The notes under the pieces: generated by a model
What the model was told of the DNA's origin: nothing
Database searches by the model: none
What the model saw: only the letters and a program-made list of their open reading frames with translations
Program-made: the position numbers and the translations under genes
In this document: piece by piece, positions 24,291-37,521 of the stretch
How positions within the stretch are numbered: position 1 is the stretch's first letter
Layout of the letters: every line of letters begins with the position of its first letter
NCBI GenBank assembly: GCA_037975125.1
Contig: CM075856.1
Span: 2,640,434 to 2,704,433, forward strand
Length of the DNA: 64,000 bases
Reading direction: 5' to 3'
Source of the DNA: Latrodectus hesperus
Lineage: Eukaryota; Arthropoda; Arachnida; Araneae; Theridiidae

Positions 24291-26464
24291 TCAACAGATG
24301 TTTCAATCGAACTTCGAAAATTCTAATATCGCATCTCCAATCTAGTGTGATTCAAATTATTTAAACTTCATAGGAAATAATTAAAATCAGTAAATGTTTG
24401 AGAAATGTTTTTTGTACAGTTGTTCCAAGTACCAATAATAAGCTAATTTCGCAAAACTTTCGTCTCTTTTCGAATGGGAAAGTCAATAACGGGGTTCGGG
24501 AAACCTAAAATAAACAAAAGCAGTTTTCATCACTTGTTAGCTTATTTTATGCTTACAATACTTTTAGTATAGTACCATACATTACTTTTATGTCATTGGG
24601 CTCAGATTCGTCGCCAAATATTTTGTTATTTTCCCAAGAAATTCATATGAAATCACCATTTTTCTTTACCAGAATAAAGTTTTACACACTTAACTTCAAT
24701 CAGTGTTTAACATGAATATGAAAACTATAAACATTTTGGAGATTATTTTTATGTTACGAATTTTCTGTCAAATGCAGCAGATTTGGCGATATATATTTGG
24801 CAATTGGGCGATTCCAGTCCCCATACCAGAAAAATATTATAATTTGCATGTAATTTCTATATTAATTGTTCAATAAAATTTTTTCCCTTTCGAATGACGT
24901 ACTAATTCGTCAGCAGGCAGTCGACGGAATGATTGATGTTATTAATGAACTGTGTCTTTAATTATTGGCTGTAGTTATTCTGACCAATACATCAGCGACA
25001 TCTGGTGTGATGGATGTCAATTGTGTCCTGGATTAATATCCATCCCAAATTTCCTTGAAATTAAGAACAATTATACTTTCCCTCATTTAGTATATTTTAG
25101 GAAATGTTTAAAAAAAGTTTTGTTACCAAAATCTGAATTCAATAAAGCAATCTCATGTTTAGTTTATCTCTTTCACCAATATATTAAATTCATTTGATAA
25201 ATACTCGATAACGTGTTTTAATTTTTAAAATTACTTCTTAAACATTGTAAATAAACTCTTATTCAAGCTCAAATAACTTATTCAAAATATAATATCTCAT
25301 GCATTTTTTTATACTAATTTAATTTCAATCCCAAGATGTTGCAGCTTTTAAATTTAATTATGTATTTTATTTTATATAGCAATTTATTTTCCACACATTT
25401 TATGCGACCATCAAATATTTTTTTTAAATATTAGCAGATGATAGAGTGTTGTTTACGAGTAATTACATGACTGTGAAAAATGCAAATTCTTCTTTTTCTG
25501 TCACAACCAGGAATTTATTACCATCATGTAATGGATTTATATTTCTATGGTGATTAAACGAACGAATTAAAAATTTTTAATACTAGTAAAGTAATAAAGA
25601 GCGTACTGTTGTTTCTGAAGTACATTCAAAATTATTATCATAAGCTATTTTACTCGATGTATTATAGATAAATAAACAGCTTTTAAACGTATCTTTTTAT
25701 CTGTGTAACGTCAAACTTTTAAATCTTTGAAAATGTGCCGCGACAAAAATAAATGAATGAAAACAAGCTATGGCAACAATGCACCATCTTGGTCATGCCA
25801 AATTGTCACCAAATCCTAGAAAGATGGTTCTTCTTGCATTTCATTATAATCCATTGCCTTCCATCAACGTTGTTAATTATTTTCAGCTTCATTGTAATAA
25901 AAGATTAGGCAAGAGATTTGAGTGATTGGTTCGATAGGGGAAATTATAACGATTTATGTTTTGAATAGACGAAAATCAAAAAAAACTTCTTTTTGTTGAC
26001 TTGTTTTCTGTGTTGTTAGCTTCATCCTCGCTCAGACGTGTTGTCTAAATATATTAATCTCAAGATAGACCTCACGAAAATAAAATGTCTAAGCATTCTT
26101 CCACTGCATCCGAAAATAGCGAGTGGTTGAAAAGCGATGTCACTTTTCAATGGAACCATCTCAGATAAAAACTTAAATATTTTACGAAAGACATTTATTT
26201 ATTTCCTTTCATTCAACAGTGCTGGTATTGAACGGGAAAACTTCCAATTCGATAGGGGTGTTCTTGCTTCTGTAACTCAATCAGAGAAAGGATGAAAAAA
26301 AATCACAGTTTCGTGTTATAATATTGCAACCATATAATACGAAATGGATTTCAAAATTATTGATTAATCTTTATGATACTATATGGTTATATATTTTTTC
26401 TAAGAATGAGTCTAAATCTTTTTGCATTTAAGCTAGATTAAGCTATTGCAAAAAAATAAGACCA
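24291..26464. other. AT-rich DNA, no gene recognised
   Basis: Long stretch without recognisable coding sequence. A frame at 24952-25197 (81 codons, Cys-containing) has no known motif and poor coding character. Confidence 0.45.
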
Positions 26465-26660
26465 ATCAGCAACTTGATTCTCTCTGTTGGACCCATCAAG
26501 TGACGAGGATGAACACCTGAGCCAGCACCCACCTCTCAATGTCACACATGTGAAAGGATATTGGACCTTGTAGAGCTTTTAACGTGCAGCCAAACACCAG
26601 TACAAAGATCTTTAACAGAATGAAGTATCGAATTCGTTACTTTCGGTCATGAAAGCAACA
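26465..26660 (-). mobile_element. Degraded SINE fragment, head C type
   Basis: Shares AAGTGACGAGGATGAACACCTG-like body sequence with 7617-7640 and carries an inverted B-box-like ATCGAATTCGT near 26628. Confidence 0.55.
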
Positions 26661-27644
26661 TCACTCCTCTCTAAAATGGTCTTTTATCTTGGTCAGATTA
26701 GATGCAAATTTTAATACAGCTTTCACTAAAGTAATTAAATAATTTAACACAATATTATCACATAATTCACCAAATATTACCTAAATTACCTTAAAAATTT
26801 CATTTGATTATTGATTTAGTTTACTTATTCATTTTGTTAACTTGTTTTTCCCCTCTGCTTCATTTCATGCAAAATATATTAACATTCTGAAAAATTCTGT
26901 TTTGTTGAATAATTGTTTATTCTATTGTTTGCTTACTTAATAAAACTCATGCGAAATATTTTAATAAGTATTAATTCTAAATAACTCTATAAGTAAACGT
27001 AGGAAAACTTTTGTTTTAAACTAAAATTGCGACATTCTTCACAAACTTTGACGTTATATTAAAAATGTTTCGGTTTCCAAAGATTTGTCGCCTAACAACT
27101 CTGACAAGAAATAATACAAATAGAAAATGATATAAAAAAGGATGCATATCAAATTTTAAGTTTAGTAAAAATACAGCCTTACATAAAACTCAACTTTTAC
27201 GTTACAAAAGAGAAGAATGGTGACAAATTACGGAATTATATTATAAATGTTGAATATATATAATATAGTCTATTCATCTTCAAATTACGATAAAAAAAAT
27301 TTAATGTTGGCGTCAGCAAGGCATTATTCCAAAGATTTAAAAGTGATTGCTTACAAATAGTGTAATTAATAATTTAGAATTCTATTCATTAAGGAAATTG
27401 ATTCGGTGCAGAATCAGTTACCATTTGGTTTGGTGATATATTTTGAAGATAAACTTTAATTTCTTATAATCCTAATAACTCTATCTTTGTATACCTTTTG
27501 CCTAGCGGCCATCTTGTTAGTCACATCTTGGCTTCTATCTTGGTGTCACAAAAAATCGCCAAAGAATCACGAGCTATCTGATTGTAAACTCTTACTATAA
27601 AAGTTTATAAAAATTTAAATCATCATTGTTGATTTAAACAAAGA
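26661..27644. other. AT-rich DNA, no gene recognised
   Basis: No feature seen. Confidence 0.5.
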
Positions 27645-28338
27645 ACTGCTGACCACACGTCCGTCTTCAGAACGGAACTCATCGCCATCATGAATGGACT
27701 TTCTTTGTTAGCTAACAATACACAAAATGATTTCTCGGAGATAGAGATCCTTACAGACAGTCGATCCTCGATCCAGCACCTTTTCAATTGGCAATCCATC
27801 GGCGACAGTACTAGTAGAAGTATTCTACTCTTGTTGAAAAGCCTTTCAGTTCAACACCCAATCCACCTCCAGTGGGTCCCCTCGCATGTTGGTCTGTCTG
27901 GGAATGAAGTAGCCGACGACCTTGCAAAGGCTGCCGCCAGTAATCCTTTGAACCCGGAAGATCGCATGGCACTAACACCATCTTCCATTACTTAACAACT
28001 TACTTTTAAAACCTGGGCTGACCCTCCTGGTCATCCTTGGTACTTCCAAAGACATCCTGGAGCCGCCACAACATTTAAGGGCTCCAGAGTACAACAGACG
28101 ACACTGTCTCGACTATCTACTGGCCACTTGAAGTGTATGATCTTTGAGGACGGTGAAATCATGCCCCAAGTGCGACAATGCTCCGTTTTGCCCATAACAC
28201 TTCTTGAAGTGCTTGGGATTTTCTCGTGAAGAGGCTGTGAAAATTCCTCGTCTGCTTTTGGACTTTTTGGCTGTCTTTGATCTCATGGATCTGGTCTAGT
28301 TCCACTAGACCAGACGGGGATTAGTCCCACCACCACAA
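27645..28338 (+). mobile_element. LINE 3' end with most of the RNase H domain
   Basis: Encodes FRTELIAIMNG (RNase H catalytic Glu), ILTDSRSSIQH (catalytic Asp), and HLQWVPSHVGLSGNEVADDL (C-terminal block with the last Asp), then after a stop the post-RNase H tail RLSTGHLKCMIFEDGE. It extends further 5' than the sister fragment at 9132-9675 and has its own indels. No reverse transcriptase precedes it, so it is a 5'-truncated insertion. The RNase H places the source element in an I/R1/LOA-like group. Confidence 0.88.
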
Positions 28339-28364
28339 ATTATAAAGTGTATACTTTGTCTAGT

Positions 28365-28610
28365 CTTTTTCATTTTGCCTTTTCTTCTGTTCTAATGTCC
28401 CTGTGTTAATGGCTTGAATCCATGGAAAACGGATTCTCAAACCGATGCTTTGGTCTTTCTATAAGAAACCGTTTTATTAACAAAATGAACTTCGACACTA
28501 TTTTCGGACCATCGATGGTGAACTTCGCCTTGTTTGCTGCTTCAAAGTGCAGCTCGAAGGCTGCAGTTGAAGGCAGGCAGAAAACTTGTCGATAAGTCGA
28601 ATTTACGACA
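28365..28610 (-). repeat. Promoter-like dispersed repeat P, copy 3
   Basis: Inverted relative to copy 1, shares the GCAAACAAGGCGAAGTTCACC core, TTCTTATAGAAAG in place of the TATA box, CATCGGTTTGAGAATCCG, and CCATGGATTCAAGCCATTAA. It lacks the CRE-rich upstream part seen in copy 1. Confidence 0.6.
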
Positions 28611-28714
28611 CTCTCTTAATATGGTGTCGTAATTAATTACATGTTTTAATTTCTTTATGTGTTTTAATTATGAATACTGTAAACCAATGACAATTGTAAT
28701 AAAGGGGTATATTT

Positions 28715-28940
28715 CTAGATTCAAGAACCGCGCTATACTAGAGCTGTGTATAGATTCTTGTACCGCTAATGGGATAAGATTGCTGTGTATATATAGTTTA
28801 ATTTGTATAGATCTAGCATAACTATGTCTATGTTGCATATAGAACACAGCTCTAGCATAGCTAGATTCAAGAACCGAGCTAGTAAAGATTCTAGAGCTTT
28901 GTATAGATATTTGTACCGCTAATGGGATAAGATTCTTAAA
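28715..28940. repeat. Two-copy direct repeat with period about 148 bp
   Basis: TAGATTCAAGAACCG and TTGTACCGCTAATGGGATA occur at 28716/28761 and again at 28862/28914. Between them CTAGAGCTGTGT and ACACAGCTCTAG form an inverted pair. Confidence 0.8.
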
Positions 28941-29112
28941 CACAAGGAAATTATCACGAGATCTATTTTTTTGACTCGTAAGTATTCAGGATCACAATGG
29001 TTCAAATGAAGTTTTTTCTTTTTAGAGAAACAGATAAATGGCCGAGTTTATTCTGATCTCATCGAGTACGGTTACAGTGATGCATCTATGAGCACCAAGG
29101 GTATAATCTCCG

Positions 29113-29400
29113 TTGTCCAATTTGTTGTGGTTTGCACCAGCATGCTTCCCAGTACTAGTCTTGAATTGGGCTGTACCATCGAATTCAGGGCAGCCGGATG
29201 GAATCCTTGTGCTTTTTGAAGCAGGGACCAAGAAGAAGACCCTAATACTTGGCCTACCCCCCAGAGGTATCATTTCAATTGGAGGACATTGCGACATACT
29301 TAAATTTCCCCAGCCGCCTTTAGCGAACACGACAGATTTTTGGTTATGACGGGATTCTGGCTCACTCCTTTCGGACAATGAGAAGGACAACCAGGCTGTT
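29113..29400 (-). mobile_element. SINE, head G family
   Basis: Minus-strand copy of the family at 33045-33320 and 23800-23970: TTGGCCAAGTATTAGGGTCTT-like body, GTCGCAATGTCCTCCAATTG and a degraded B box (AGAATCCCGTC). Confidence 0.65.
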
Positions 29401-30200
29401 GTTCTGTTGTAAAGTTTGGAAGGAAAAGATTAACGTTTGCATACTGGTCTCGCCATTTGATTGCAACGCAAAATTGTGCGACTTTCATCTGAGCATAGAA
29501 AGAGAACATTAATTTATCGCCAGTTATCCTCCATCCCATGTAAGTACTCCGATGGAAGAACTGACCGAATAAGAATCGAAACAATGATCCTTAACTGGTT
29601 TAACTTAAGAAATTCTCACTTAATCATGATCAAACAAGTCAAGGTGAAAAAAGCTAAACTGAAAGTTGAAAAAAAAATACCAACAAATTTCCCTTCTTGA
29701 GCGAGTAAGTTGACCGGCTCGAATGAAAAGTGCATAAACCTGACGACTTTGAATCATTCTTTTTTTTTGTTTGTTTTCGGAAATAGCCGCCAGGGGTCGG
29801 AATCCTCCTACATGCCGCGCGCACGTAGGTCAGGTCAAATCGGAAAAGACGCTCCTCATGTAAAAGCCAAGTGGAAAAAGAAATCCCGTGGAATTTGACC
29901 CAAAAGTTCTCGCCAAAAAGAGGGATGGAAAATGTCGCCATTTATTGCAATCCGTGAGAAATATGGGGAGTAGGTGACGCTCTTTGTAATGAAACAGAGC
30001 CGTTGCTTCCATTTGATCTCAGAAAAAGATGCTATCGAAATGCTGACAGAAAAGGACGGTTTAGTGCTAATTGCATCTACTTCGATTGAACGCTTCGTTG
30101 GTATTGCAAGTTTTTTTCCCCTAAGAGTTCGAGGGTATATAACCGCATTATTCATTTTGGTGACGAGACTACGTCTTATTTACGCTTACCTAAAGTAAAA
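29401..30200. other. Unassigned complex, lower-AT island
   Basis: About 800 bp of clearly non-repetitive sequence with many short frames on both strands and none convincing. A TATATAA (GGGTATATAACCGC) lies at 30132-30145 at its right edge. It could hold an enhancer, an alternative promoter or a diverged repeat. No identity can be given. Confidence 0.3.
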
Positions 30201-30761
<561 letters not shown>

Positions 30762-31054
30762 CTTTTAGAATAATTTACTTCGCCAAAAAAGAAAAAAGTT
30801 AGTTAAGCTTTAAAATAATTGGGTGAGTACATTATAGTGAAAGTAGTTTGTTTTGTTATTATTCGAAATTCTAGTTTCATTGTATAGATTCTCTCTTGTA
30901 TTATATAATGAGCATTGTGTTAAGAATATTTTATACACTTCATTTTAAAAATAAAAGATAAATCTAAAAAGGCGTAAAGATGTTTTCTTAAATAAAAATA
31001 TATGATTCGTAAAATGTTCGTATATATATGTATACGGATATGAAGTTATTTTGA

Positions 31055-31311
31055 CCACCCTGTCTAGTGGTCAGCGTGCCTGACTGCGGATAGGGAGGTC
31101 CTGGGTTCGAATCCCAGTTCGGGTAAGGATGCAATTTCACTCTCTGTCTATCCTGCCTTTGTAGTTTCCTGGCATGAATGGTTGCCTACCCTATAAGCGG
31201 GTTCCCATGGCATGTGTGTACTGACGAAGTCGGACTCCACACCAAAATAGGGGACAGTTGAAAATGGGAGCTGCGTACTCCATAATGCCAACCTAGCTGG
31301 CACAAGACAAC
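31055..31311 (+). mobile_element. SINE, head A plus tail 2
   Basis: tRNA-like head (TCTAGTGGTCAGCGTGCC; B box GGTTCGAATCCC), body, then tail 2 (GAAGTCGGACTCCACACC, AGCTGGCACAAGACAAC). A perfect 12-bp duplication AAGTTATTTTGA lies at 31043-31054 and 31312-31323. Confidence 0.93.
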
Positions 31312-31323
31312 AAGTTATTTTGA

Positions 31324-32040
31324 ATACCTAACTATCATATTAAGTAACGTTTAAGAACATAACACATTGCCATCGATAAATATTGCAATTTATTTTTCAG
31401 TAATATTGGAAAAAGTTGATACTCGTACTGTCATATCGATACTGAATTGATTTTGTATTTGGTTTTAGATGCGAGACTCTCTTTAAAAGGAAAAACTCGC
31501 CAATTCGAAAGTTGTTTCTAGACTAGGTTTTAGAATATGAAGATATTGCGTAAATAAAAAAAATAAATAAAATAAAATTTATCTGAGGCCTGGGAACTCG
31601 AAAATGAGAGATAGCGAAACGTTAGAATATTGCATTGTTTGTTAACAATAGCGTTTTCGCAAAGCCGTTCCTTGAAGATCATTGTTAAAAACAATGATGC
31701 TCTTTCCCTCCACCGAGAGTTTTTTCTCTGTGAGCTCAAATTCTTCGACGAGATTATTTTTTGACTGCCTTAGGGCATCACTTTTGAGAAATGTTGCTGC
31801 AGATATTAATCTCTATTAAAAATTGTGTCACTGTGTTTTAATGTAATCCGTCGTGATAACACACGGCATATTTCATTGGATAATTAATAACAAAGTTTTA
31901 ATTCATTATCGCAGCGTATGTTCAGATTAGATTAGCGCCAGAAATCCCTGCAGAAAACAAATGGAACGAAGCCTAACCAATTTGGCCTACACACTGTACT
32001 ATGACGTTACAATATCTAAGAAATGATGCTTCGGTAAAAG
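31324..32040. other. No gene recognised
   Basis: AT-rich with a moderately complex stretch at 31750-32040, including CCGTCGTGATAACACACGG near 31847. No repeat family assigned. Confidence 0.45.
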
Positions 32041-32048
32041 TTACCAAA

Positions 32049-32145
32049 CCCGTACGGGATTGGCGCGATTTCAAATTTTCGCGCCAAGCGCTCTACAGCT
32101 CTGTCAACACCCCCTAGAATACATCAATGTATCTAGGGGGTGTTG
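32049..32145. repeat. Cluster of three palindromes
   Basis: In under 100 bp: a perfect 10-bp palindrome CCCGTACGGG (32049-32058); TTGGCGCGA (32060-32068) inverted as TCGCGCCAA (32079-32087); and a long stem formed by 32105-32124 and 32127-32145 with a two-base loop and one bulged base. The GCGCGA/TCGCGC arms resemble E2F-type sites, but transposon ends are equally possible. Confidence 0.8.
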
Positions 32146-32299
32146 GCTCTGTCGACAACCTAAATTACGTCACTACGCGCGATAGCCGTCAACCAATAAC
32201 GATCGCGTTCGAACTTCAGCTTTGAAACCGCGCGTTTTTCCGAATTCCAAATATTAAATATTTGAATATTTCATTATAATTAAGTACTATAGAAGTTTT

Positions 32300-32670
32300 A
32301 AAATTCTAATAACTAGAAACGAAATTTTTAAAACTCGATTTTTAATATACCGTGCAATTACGCTCACCTAAAAAAGAAAAAAAAAAAAGAATGTACTATT
32401 ACATACTACAGTGACAATCGATAATAAAGCTAAAATTCCAACGTTAACAAATTACATTTTTTTATTTAAATTCGATTTTTTATGTACATAGCAATGGTGC
32501 CCACCTTAAAAAAACATAAGTGTAGCGATACCTACTACAGTGGCAACCGGGCAATAAAGCTAAAATTCTAACGTTAAGAAATTTCACTTTTTGTTTAAAT
32601 TCGAATTTTAATATATCGAGCAATTACGCCCACATTAAAGAAATTATCCATACGTACTCCGCGGAAACGT
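32300..32670. repeat. Imperfect tandem repeat, period about 130 bp, 3 copies
   Basis: Shared blocks are TACTACAGTG(A/G)CAA, AATAAAGCTAAAATTC, AACGTTAA(C/G)AAATT and TTAAATTCGA. Copies diverge by point changes and A-run length. Confidence 0.8.
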
Positions 32671-33044
32671 AAAATCAATATATCCTCACCAATATTAATT
32701 TTCGCAAGCAACACACAAACTCCAAAAATCGAATATCGAAACTCAATGCTTCAAGATTATTCTGTAATAGTTTCAATGGTTACATACAAAACGCGCATGT
32801 CACGCGATCACGTTACCTCATAAACGAAGAGCACGTCATACATACGTAATCCGAAACGTTAAGCCAATTTGGCGAACTTATCACACCACTTTATCACCCG
32901 CTTGGCGCATTTTACCCTCTGTACGGATCTTTTCACTTTAGCGGATGCTTCCAAGATTTGGATGGCTGCTCCAAAATGCATGCATAGGACAGTGAATATA
33001 TGCCAAAACATTTATTTTGTTAATTGCTTATGACGATGATTATT

Positions 33045-33320
33045 ATGTGACCGTGGTGACTTGTTAGGTGAAGGGATTGTTCTCTTCATCAAAGGCAATG
33101 AGTTCGAATCCCGACTCAACCGAAAATCTTTACTACAGACGATGAGGGGCTGCGTCAAAAAAGGTTGCGATGTACTCCATGTGAAATGAGACGGCTGGCC
33201 AAGTGTTAGAGGGTCTTCTGCTGTGACCTTTAATGACCCTTCTATTGGACTGTCCACCTTCACGGAGCGACTGCAGGGGCTGGTGCAACAACGAGGCTTG
33301 TACCAAGGATGTTTAAGGCG
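33045..33320 (+). mobile_element. SINE, head G family
   Basis: The best preserved of three copies. A-box-like TGGTGACTTGTTAGG and B box GAGTTCGAATCCCGA are followed by GTTGCGATGTACTCCATGTG and CTGGCCAAGTGTTAGAGGGT. It has no tail 1 or tail 2. Confidence 0.72.
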
Positions 33321-33500
33321 GATTACCTGGAGGCAATACTATGTAGCTTAAGGCTGCTGTCAGCCATTTTTGTGTTTTGCATCAATTTTCATAGGTAGTA
33401 TTCTCATGTCACAGGGGAAAACATGGAAAACTCCTAAGCACCCACACCAGCAAACATGCATGTAGAATTATGATGAGGTCATGGTAGCCCCTTCCGTCCC

Positions 33501-34000
33501 NNNNNNNNNNNNNNNNNNNNNNNNNNNNNNNNNNNNNNNNNNNNNNNNNNNNNNNNNNNNNNNNNNNNNNNNNNNNNNNNNNNNNNNNNNNNNNNNNNNN
33601 NNNNNNNNNNNNNNNNNNNNNNNNNNNNNNNNNNNNNNNNNNNNNNNNNNNNNNNNNNNNNNNNNNNNNNNNNNNNNNNNNNNNNNNNNNNNNNNNNNNN
33701 NNNNNNNNNNNNNNNNNNNNNNNNNNNNNNNNNNNNNNNNNNNNNNNNNNNNNNNNNNNNNNNNNNNNNNNNNNNNNNNNNNNNNNNNNNNNNNNNNNNN
33801 NNNNNNNNNNNNNNNNNNNNNNNNNNNNNNNNNNNNNNNNNNNNNNNNNNNNNNNNNNNNNNNNNNNNNNNNNNNNNNNNNNNNNNNNNNNNNNNNNNNN
33901 NNNNNNNNNNNNNNNNNNNNNNNNNNNNNNNNNNNNNNNNNNNNNNNNNNNNNNNNNNNNNNNNNNNNNNNNNNNNNNNNNNNNNNNNNNNNNNNNNNNN
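33501..34000. other. Assembly gap (500 N)
   Basis: Exactly 500 undetermined bases, probably a fixed-size placeholder. The right flank starts with TGTGTGTG, suggesting a microsatellite caused the break. Confidence 0.99.
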
Positions 34001-34479
34001 TGTGTGTGTATTTATAATGTATAATGTATTATTCTCAGTACTGCATATAAACTCAATGATTCTGTTCCGAAAATTTTACAACAGATTAAATGTGAATTCG
34101 ATACTTTTCTCAGATCTAATTTTTATCATAAGCATTTTCGAGCGCCAAATTAATTAAAATGAACAGAAAACTGAAAGGAAAATTATTAAAGTAATCCGAC
34201 TATTAGATAAAACTAATCCGATAATAGTATAATTTTCAGACCGATTTCCAATTAGTTAGCATATCTCAACAAATTTTACTAAGTAGAATAGTTTCTATAA
34301 AAATGTCTTATAAGTTATAATATGATGGTTTAATAATATGAATTATGTAGTAATTTATATAGACACGCAAGTACGGAATCAACAGTAAACTAAACTTATT
34401 ATTTAAAAATCTTAAGAACTTCTTGGTTGGGAATTCAATTTATATTTATATGTTATGTTTAAATGATACAATTTGTGGA
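34001..34479. other. AT-rich DNA, no feature seen
   Basis: No gene or recognised repeat. Confidence 0.5.
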
Positions 34480-34600
34480 ACTGCTGGATGATTGGTAACC
34501 GCTGTAGCCTTCGGATTTTGGTTTAGAATCCCTTCATTCGGATAGATGGTTTTGTGATTCATAATCAACTTTAAAAGGACAATATCATTGTTTCCTTTAT
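34480..34600 (+). mobile_element. Possible tRNA-like SINE head
   Basis: TGGATGATTGGTAACCGC followed 24 bases later by GGTTTAGAATCCC resembles an A box and B box. No tail identified. Confidence 0.4.
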
Positions 34601-34699
34601 TTAAAACCAGTGATTGTACTGTCACAAATACAGATTATACGGTTTCATTCTTAGCAAAGGCAAAAAAAAAAAAAAAAAACAACAAGAAACATGAATGCT

Positions 34700-35252
34700 T
34701 GGTACTTATCCATTTCGCCGGCGCAAATATCGCCAAGCGAAAATGAAGTCGCTAATTGGCGACAACACACAGTATACACATAAAAATTTTTAAATAATGT
34801 TGTTTTACATAAAAAATTTAATATTTATTTATTTAATTGTTGTTCTCGTGTTCACGCTATGCGTGGAATGATGGGTGTCAGAGCCTCAATTTACTTATTA
34901 TATTAGATTACAATTTATCGGGTGATGCATATTTCAAAATCTTATTATTTTTTAAAAAAAAAATATTTTTTATGTGAATTTGTTACGATTATTATTTTTT
35001 AAGATATATTCTATAAATCCGATTTTTTCTAGAGAGATTTTATCAAATTATTAAATTTGTATATATAGCAACATAGCATAAAATTATGAAATGGAAAAAA
35101 AAGAGTTGAAATAAATTCGTAGACAGTAAAAGGTAGTCACATGTTTTGGAAACGTAGCAGTAAAAGGTTACCAGCGGAGATATTCCCTCTAGCGCCGGTT
35201 GTATCCTTTTTGGCGACTTTATCGCCTGCGCCGGCGAAATGGAAAAGTACCA
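34700..35252. mobile_element. Non-autonomous DNA element with 26-bp inverted ends
   Basis: 34700-34725 and 35227-35252 are inverted repeats matching at 25 of 26 positions (TGGTACTT.TCCATTTCGCC...). Both ends continue into imperfect sub-terminal inverted sequence containing CGCC motifs. ATGCT lies just outside each end (34695-34699; 35254-35258), a possible short target-site duplication. No transposase is encoded. Superfamily unknown. Confidence 0.8.
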
Positions 35253-36549
35253 TATGCTTTTTATAATCTGAAAATCTTGCGTACAAAACATTTTAAGAGA
35301 AAGTAATTTTATAAAATAATACTTCATTTAGTTTAAAAAAATTCTTTAAAAATAATTTATATAATATTTAAAAAAATCCTACAGTATAACTTTTTTTAAA
35401 AAATGTCAAAGAGATTTATACTTTTCAGTTTTATAACTGATAATGTTTTTAGTAACCAAAGATACAGATATACCAAAGTTTACGAAAATATTATAGTTCA
35501 ACTTCATTAATTGCATACAAAATATTTTAAAGAAAACTCTTGCATGATTTTCTTAGTTAATGTAATAATTTTATTTGGTTAAAATATATGATTGATCCTT
35601 ATGTGTCATTTCTTAAAACGTATGTACAATGTGAACACAAAAATTGTTTTCGTAGCATTTTTGTTTCATTGAAAGTTGATTTATTGTGCTTCATATTTAA
35701 AAACTCTGAGTCAGAAATAAACATTTAACTCGAAGAGAAAACTTATTTTATACTTGTACAAACGCAAATAATGTATCAGCAAAAATGTCTATGAATCGGA
35801 GATATTTTATAGCGTTTTTTTTTTATAAAGTAAATGTTTAAGTATGTAATGTATGAAAATGTTTTACTAATTTTTTTCGATACAAATATTAATGAACTCG
35901 ATAGATCGGTTATAGCTAAATAAAATAATTATATATTTAATTTTATAAGAATAAGAAAATTAAAATGTTTTTTTTGTCTATACATTAAATTGTCATTTTT
36001 ATAACTAAACAAATACTAAACACATTCTGTTATATATTACTAACAAAATGTTTCCGAGCTTTAAGTTATAAAGTTGATGTGAAATTTATAGTTATGAAGA
36101 AAATATGTATTTCAACTCGCTTTTAATTATTTAGTACTTCAGAAATTTTATTATCTAAAAAAATGAGATATTTTTTTTATAAGAAAATTCAGTTTCTCAG
36201 TTTTTCTATATTTGGAATAGAGCAATTGAAGTAAATAAAATATAAAACCTTAAAAGAGAAATAAAATTTTACAACCAAAACCTCTCTGGTTTAATTTATG
36301 ACTATAATCATTTTAATGGTTTTCTTTCTGGAACTGTTTTTCCTGTTAGCCGTAAAAATAGCAGTAATTTTCATGCTGCAAACTTTTATTTTTATTTTTA
36401 TGTTGAAACATTTTAAAATTTGCGATTTATTATGCAATTTTTATCAATTAATCTGTAAGAAAATGTATAGCAGAAATGACGAGAAATAAAATAAAATTAA
36501 GAAAATTAAACTTGTAGAAAGTGTCACTAGAATTTATATGGGGCATTTC
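35253..36549. other. AT-rich DNA, no gene recognised
   Basis: The 63-codon hydrophobic frame at 36298-36489 is Phe/Leu/Ile-rich as expected from A/T-rich DNA. Confidence 0.5.
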
Positions 36550-36559
36550 TTATGACTGC

Positions 36560-36678
36560 TAATCATTGGGCCCACGGTGGCCAGGTGGCAGTGCAGTTCT
36601 CTTCAGGGTGTAATGTCCTGGACTCAATCCCTGAAAATATTGAGCAAAGAGAGTTGAATAATGTGCTCCTGTCCCTAT

Positions 36679-36680
<2 letters not shown>
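36560..36680 (+). mobile_element. tRNA-derived SINE fragment
   Basis: A-box-like TGGCCAGGTGGCAGTGC and B-box-like GGACTCAATCCCTG, 40 bases apart, followed by a short body that runs into the (TA)n tract. Confidence 0.55.
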
Positions 36681-36764
<84 letters not shown>

Positions 36765-36775
36765 TATACATATAC

Positions 36776-36850
<75 letters not shown>
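36681..36850. repeat. (TA)n microsatellite, left of Tigger element
   Basis: A TA run with GTATA/ACATATACG interruptions near 36747 and 36768. Confidence 0.97.
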
Positions 36851-36853
<3 letters not shown>

Positions 36854-37521
36854 GTAACCCTCCTATAACACGGTTTTGTTCCAATGTTATAGCTTGTTAT
36901 TGGTCGGCGGCATCCCTGTATGCAAATCAAATAGATTATGAGGACGCTAGCTCTGATGAAGATTGTGCAGTTAAGAATTTAACATTAAAAGAATTACAAG
37001 AAGGCCTATGCTTAGCGGAAAATCTCGAGTCATTTTTCTTGAAAACAGACCCTTCCACGGAAAGAAGTCGAAAATTCAAAGGGAGCTGCAAAACTGTTTA
37101 ACTCCATACCACGAAATTTACAATGACCTAGTAAGAACTAGTCAGCAAAGTTCGATTACAGAGTTTTTTAAGAGGGGAAAACATACAAAAACTTTGAATA
37201 GAGAAAAAAGTTCTGAAAGTGAAGGCGATATCGTTCCACTCAAAAAGCGTTCTCGGTAGATTGTACTGAGCAGTGACGACGAATAAATTCATTAAATTAG
37301 GGTTGCGTTAGATTAAAATATTTTTTCTTACTTTGTGTTGGATATACATTTATTATTTAATTAAAATTAAGTTGTTTGTGTCGAATTAAAAAAATATTTG
37401 TTTTTAATAAGTTTTTGGAACGTAACCCCCCTTTTTGTACTAGTTCTGGGTCTCATACAACACGATTTCACACAACACGGCGTTTTCTAGGAACCTAACT
37501 ACCGTGTTATAGGAGGGTTAC

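Noticed and set aside
24600..24830. Element defined by TTGGCGA/CGCCAAAT motifs
   Set aside because: Motifs recur but no pair of ends or duplication could be fixed; mentioned only as possible relatives of the 34700 element.
33481..34017. Open frame of 178 codons across the gap
   Set aside because: Nearly all codons are undetermined bases; nothing is known of the sequence.
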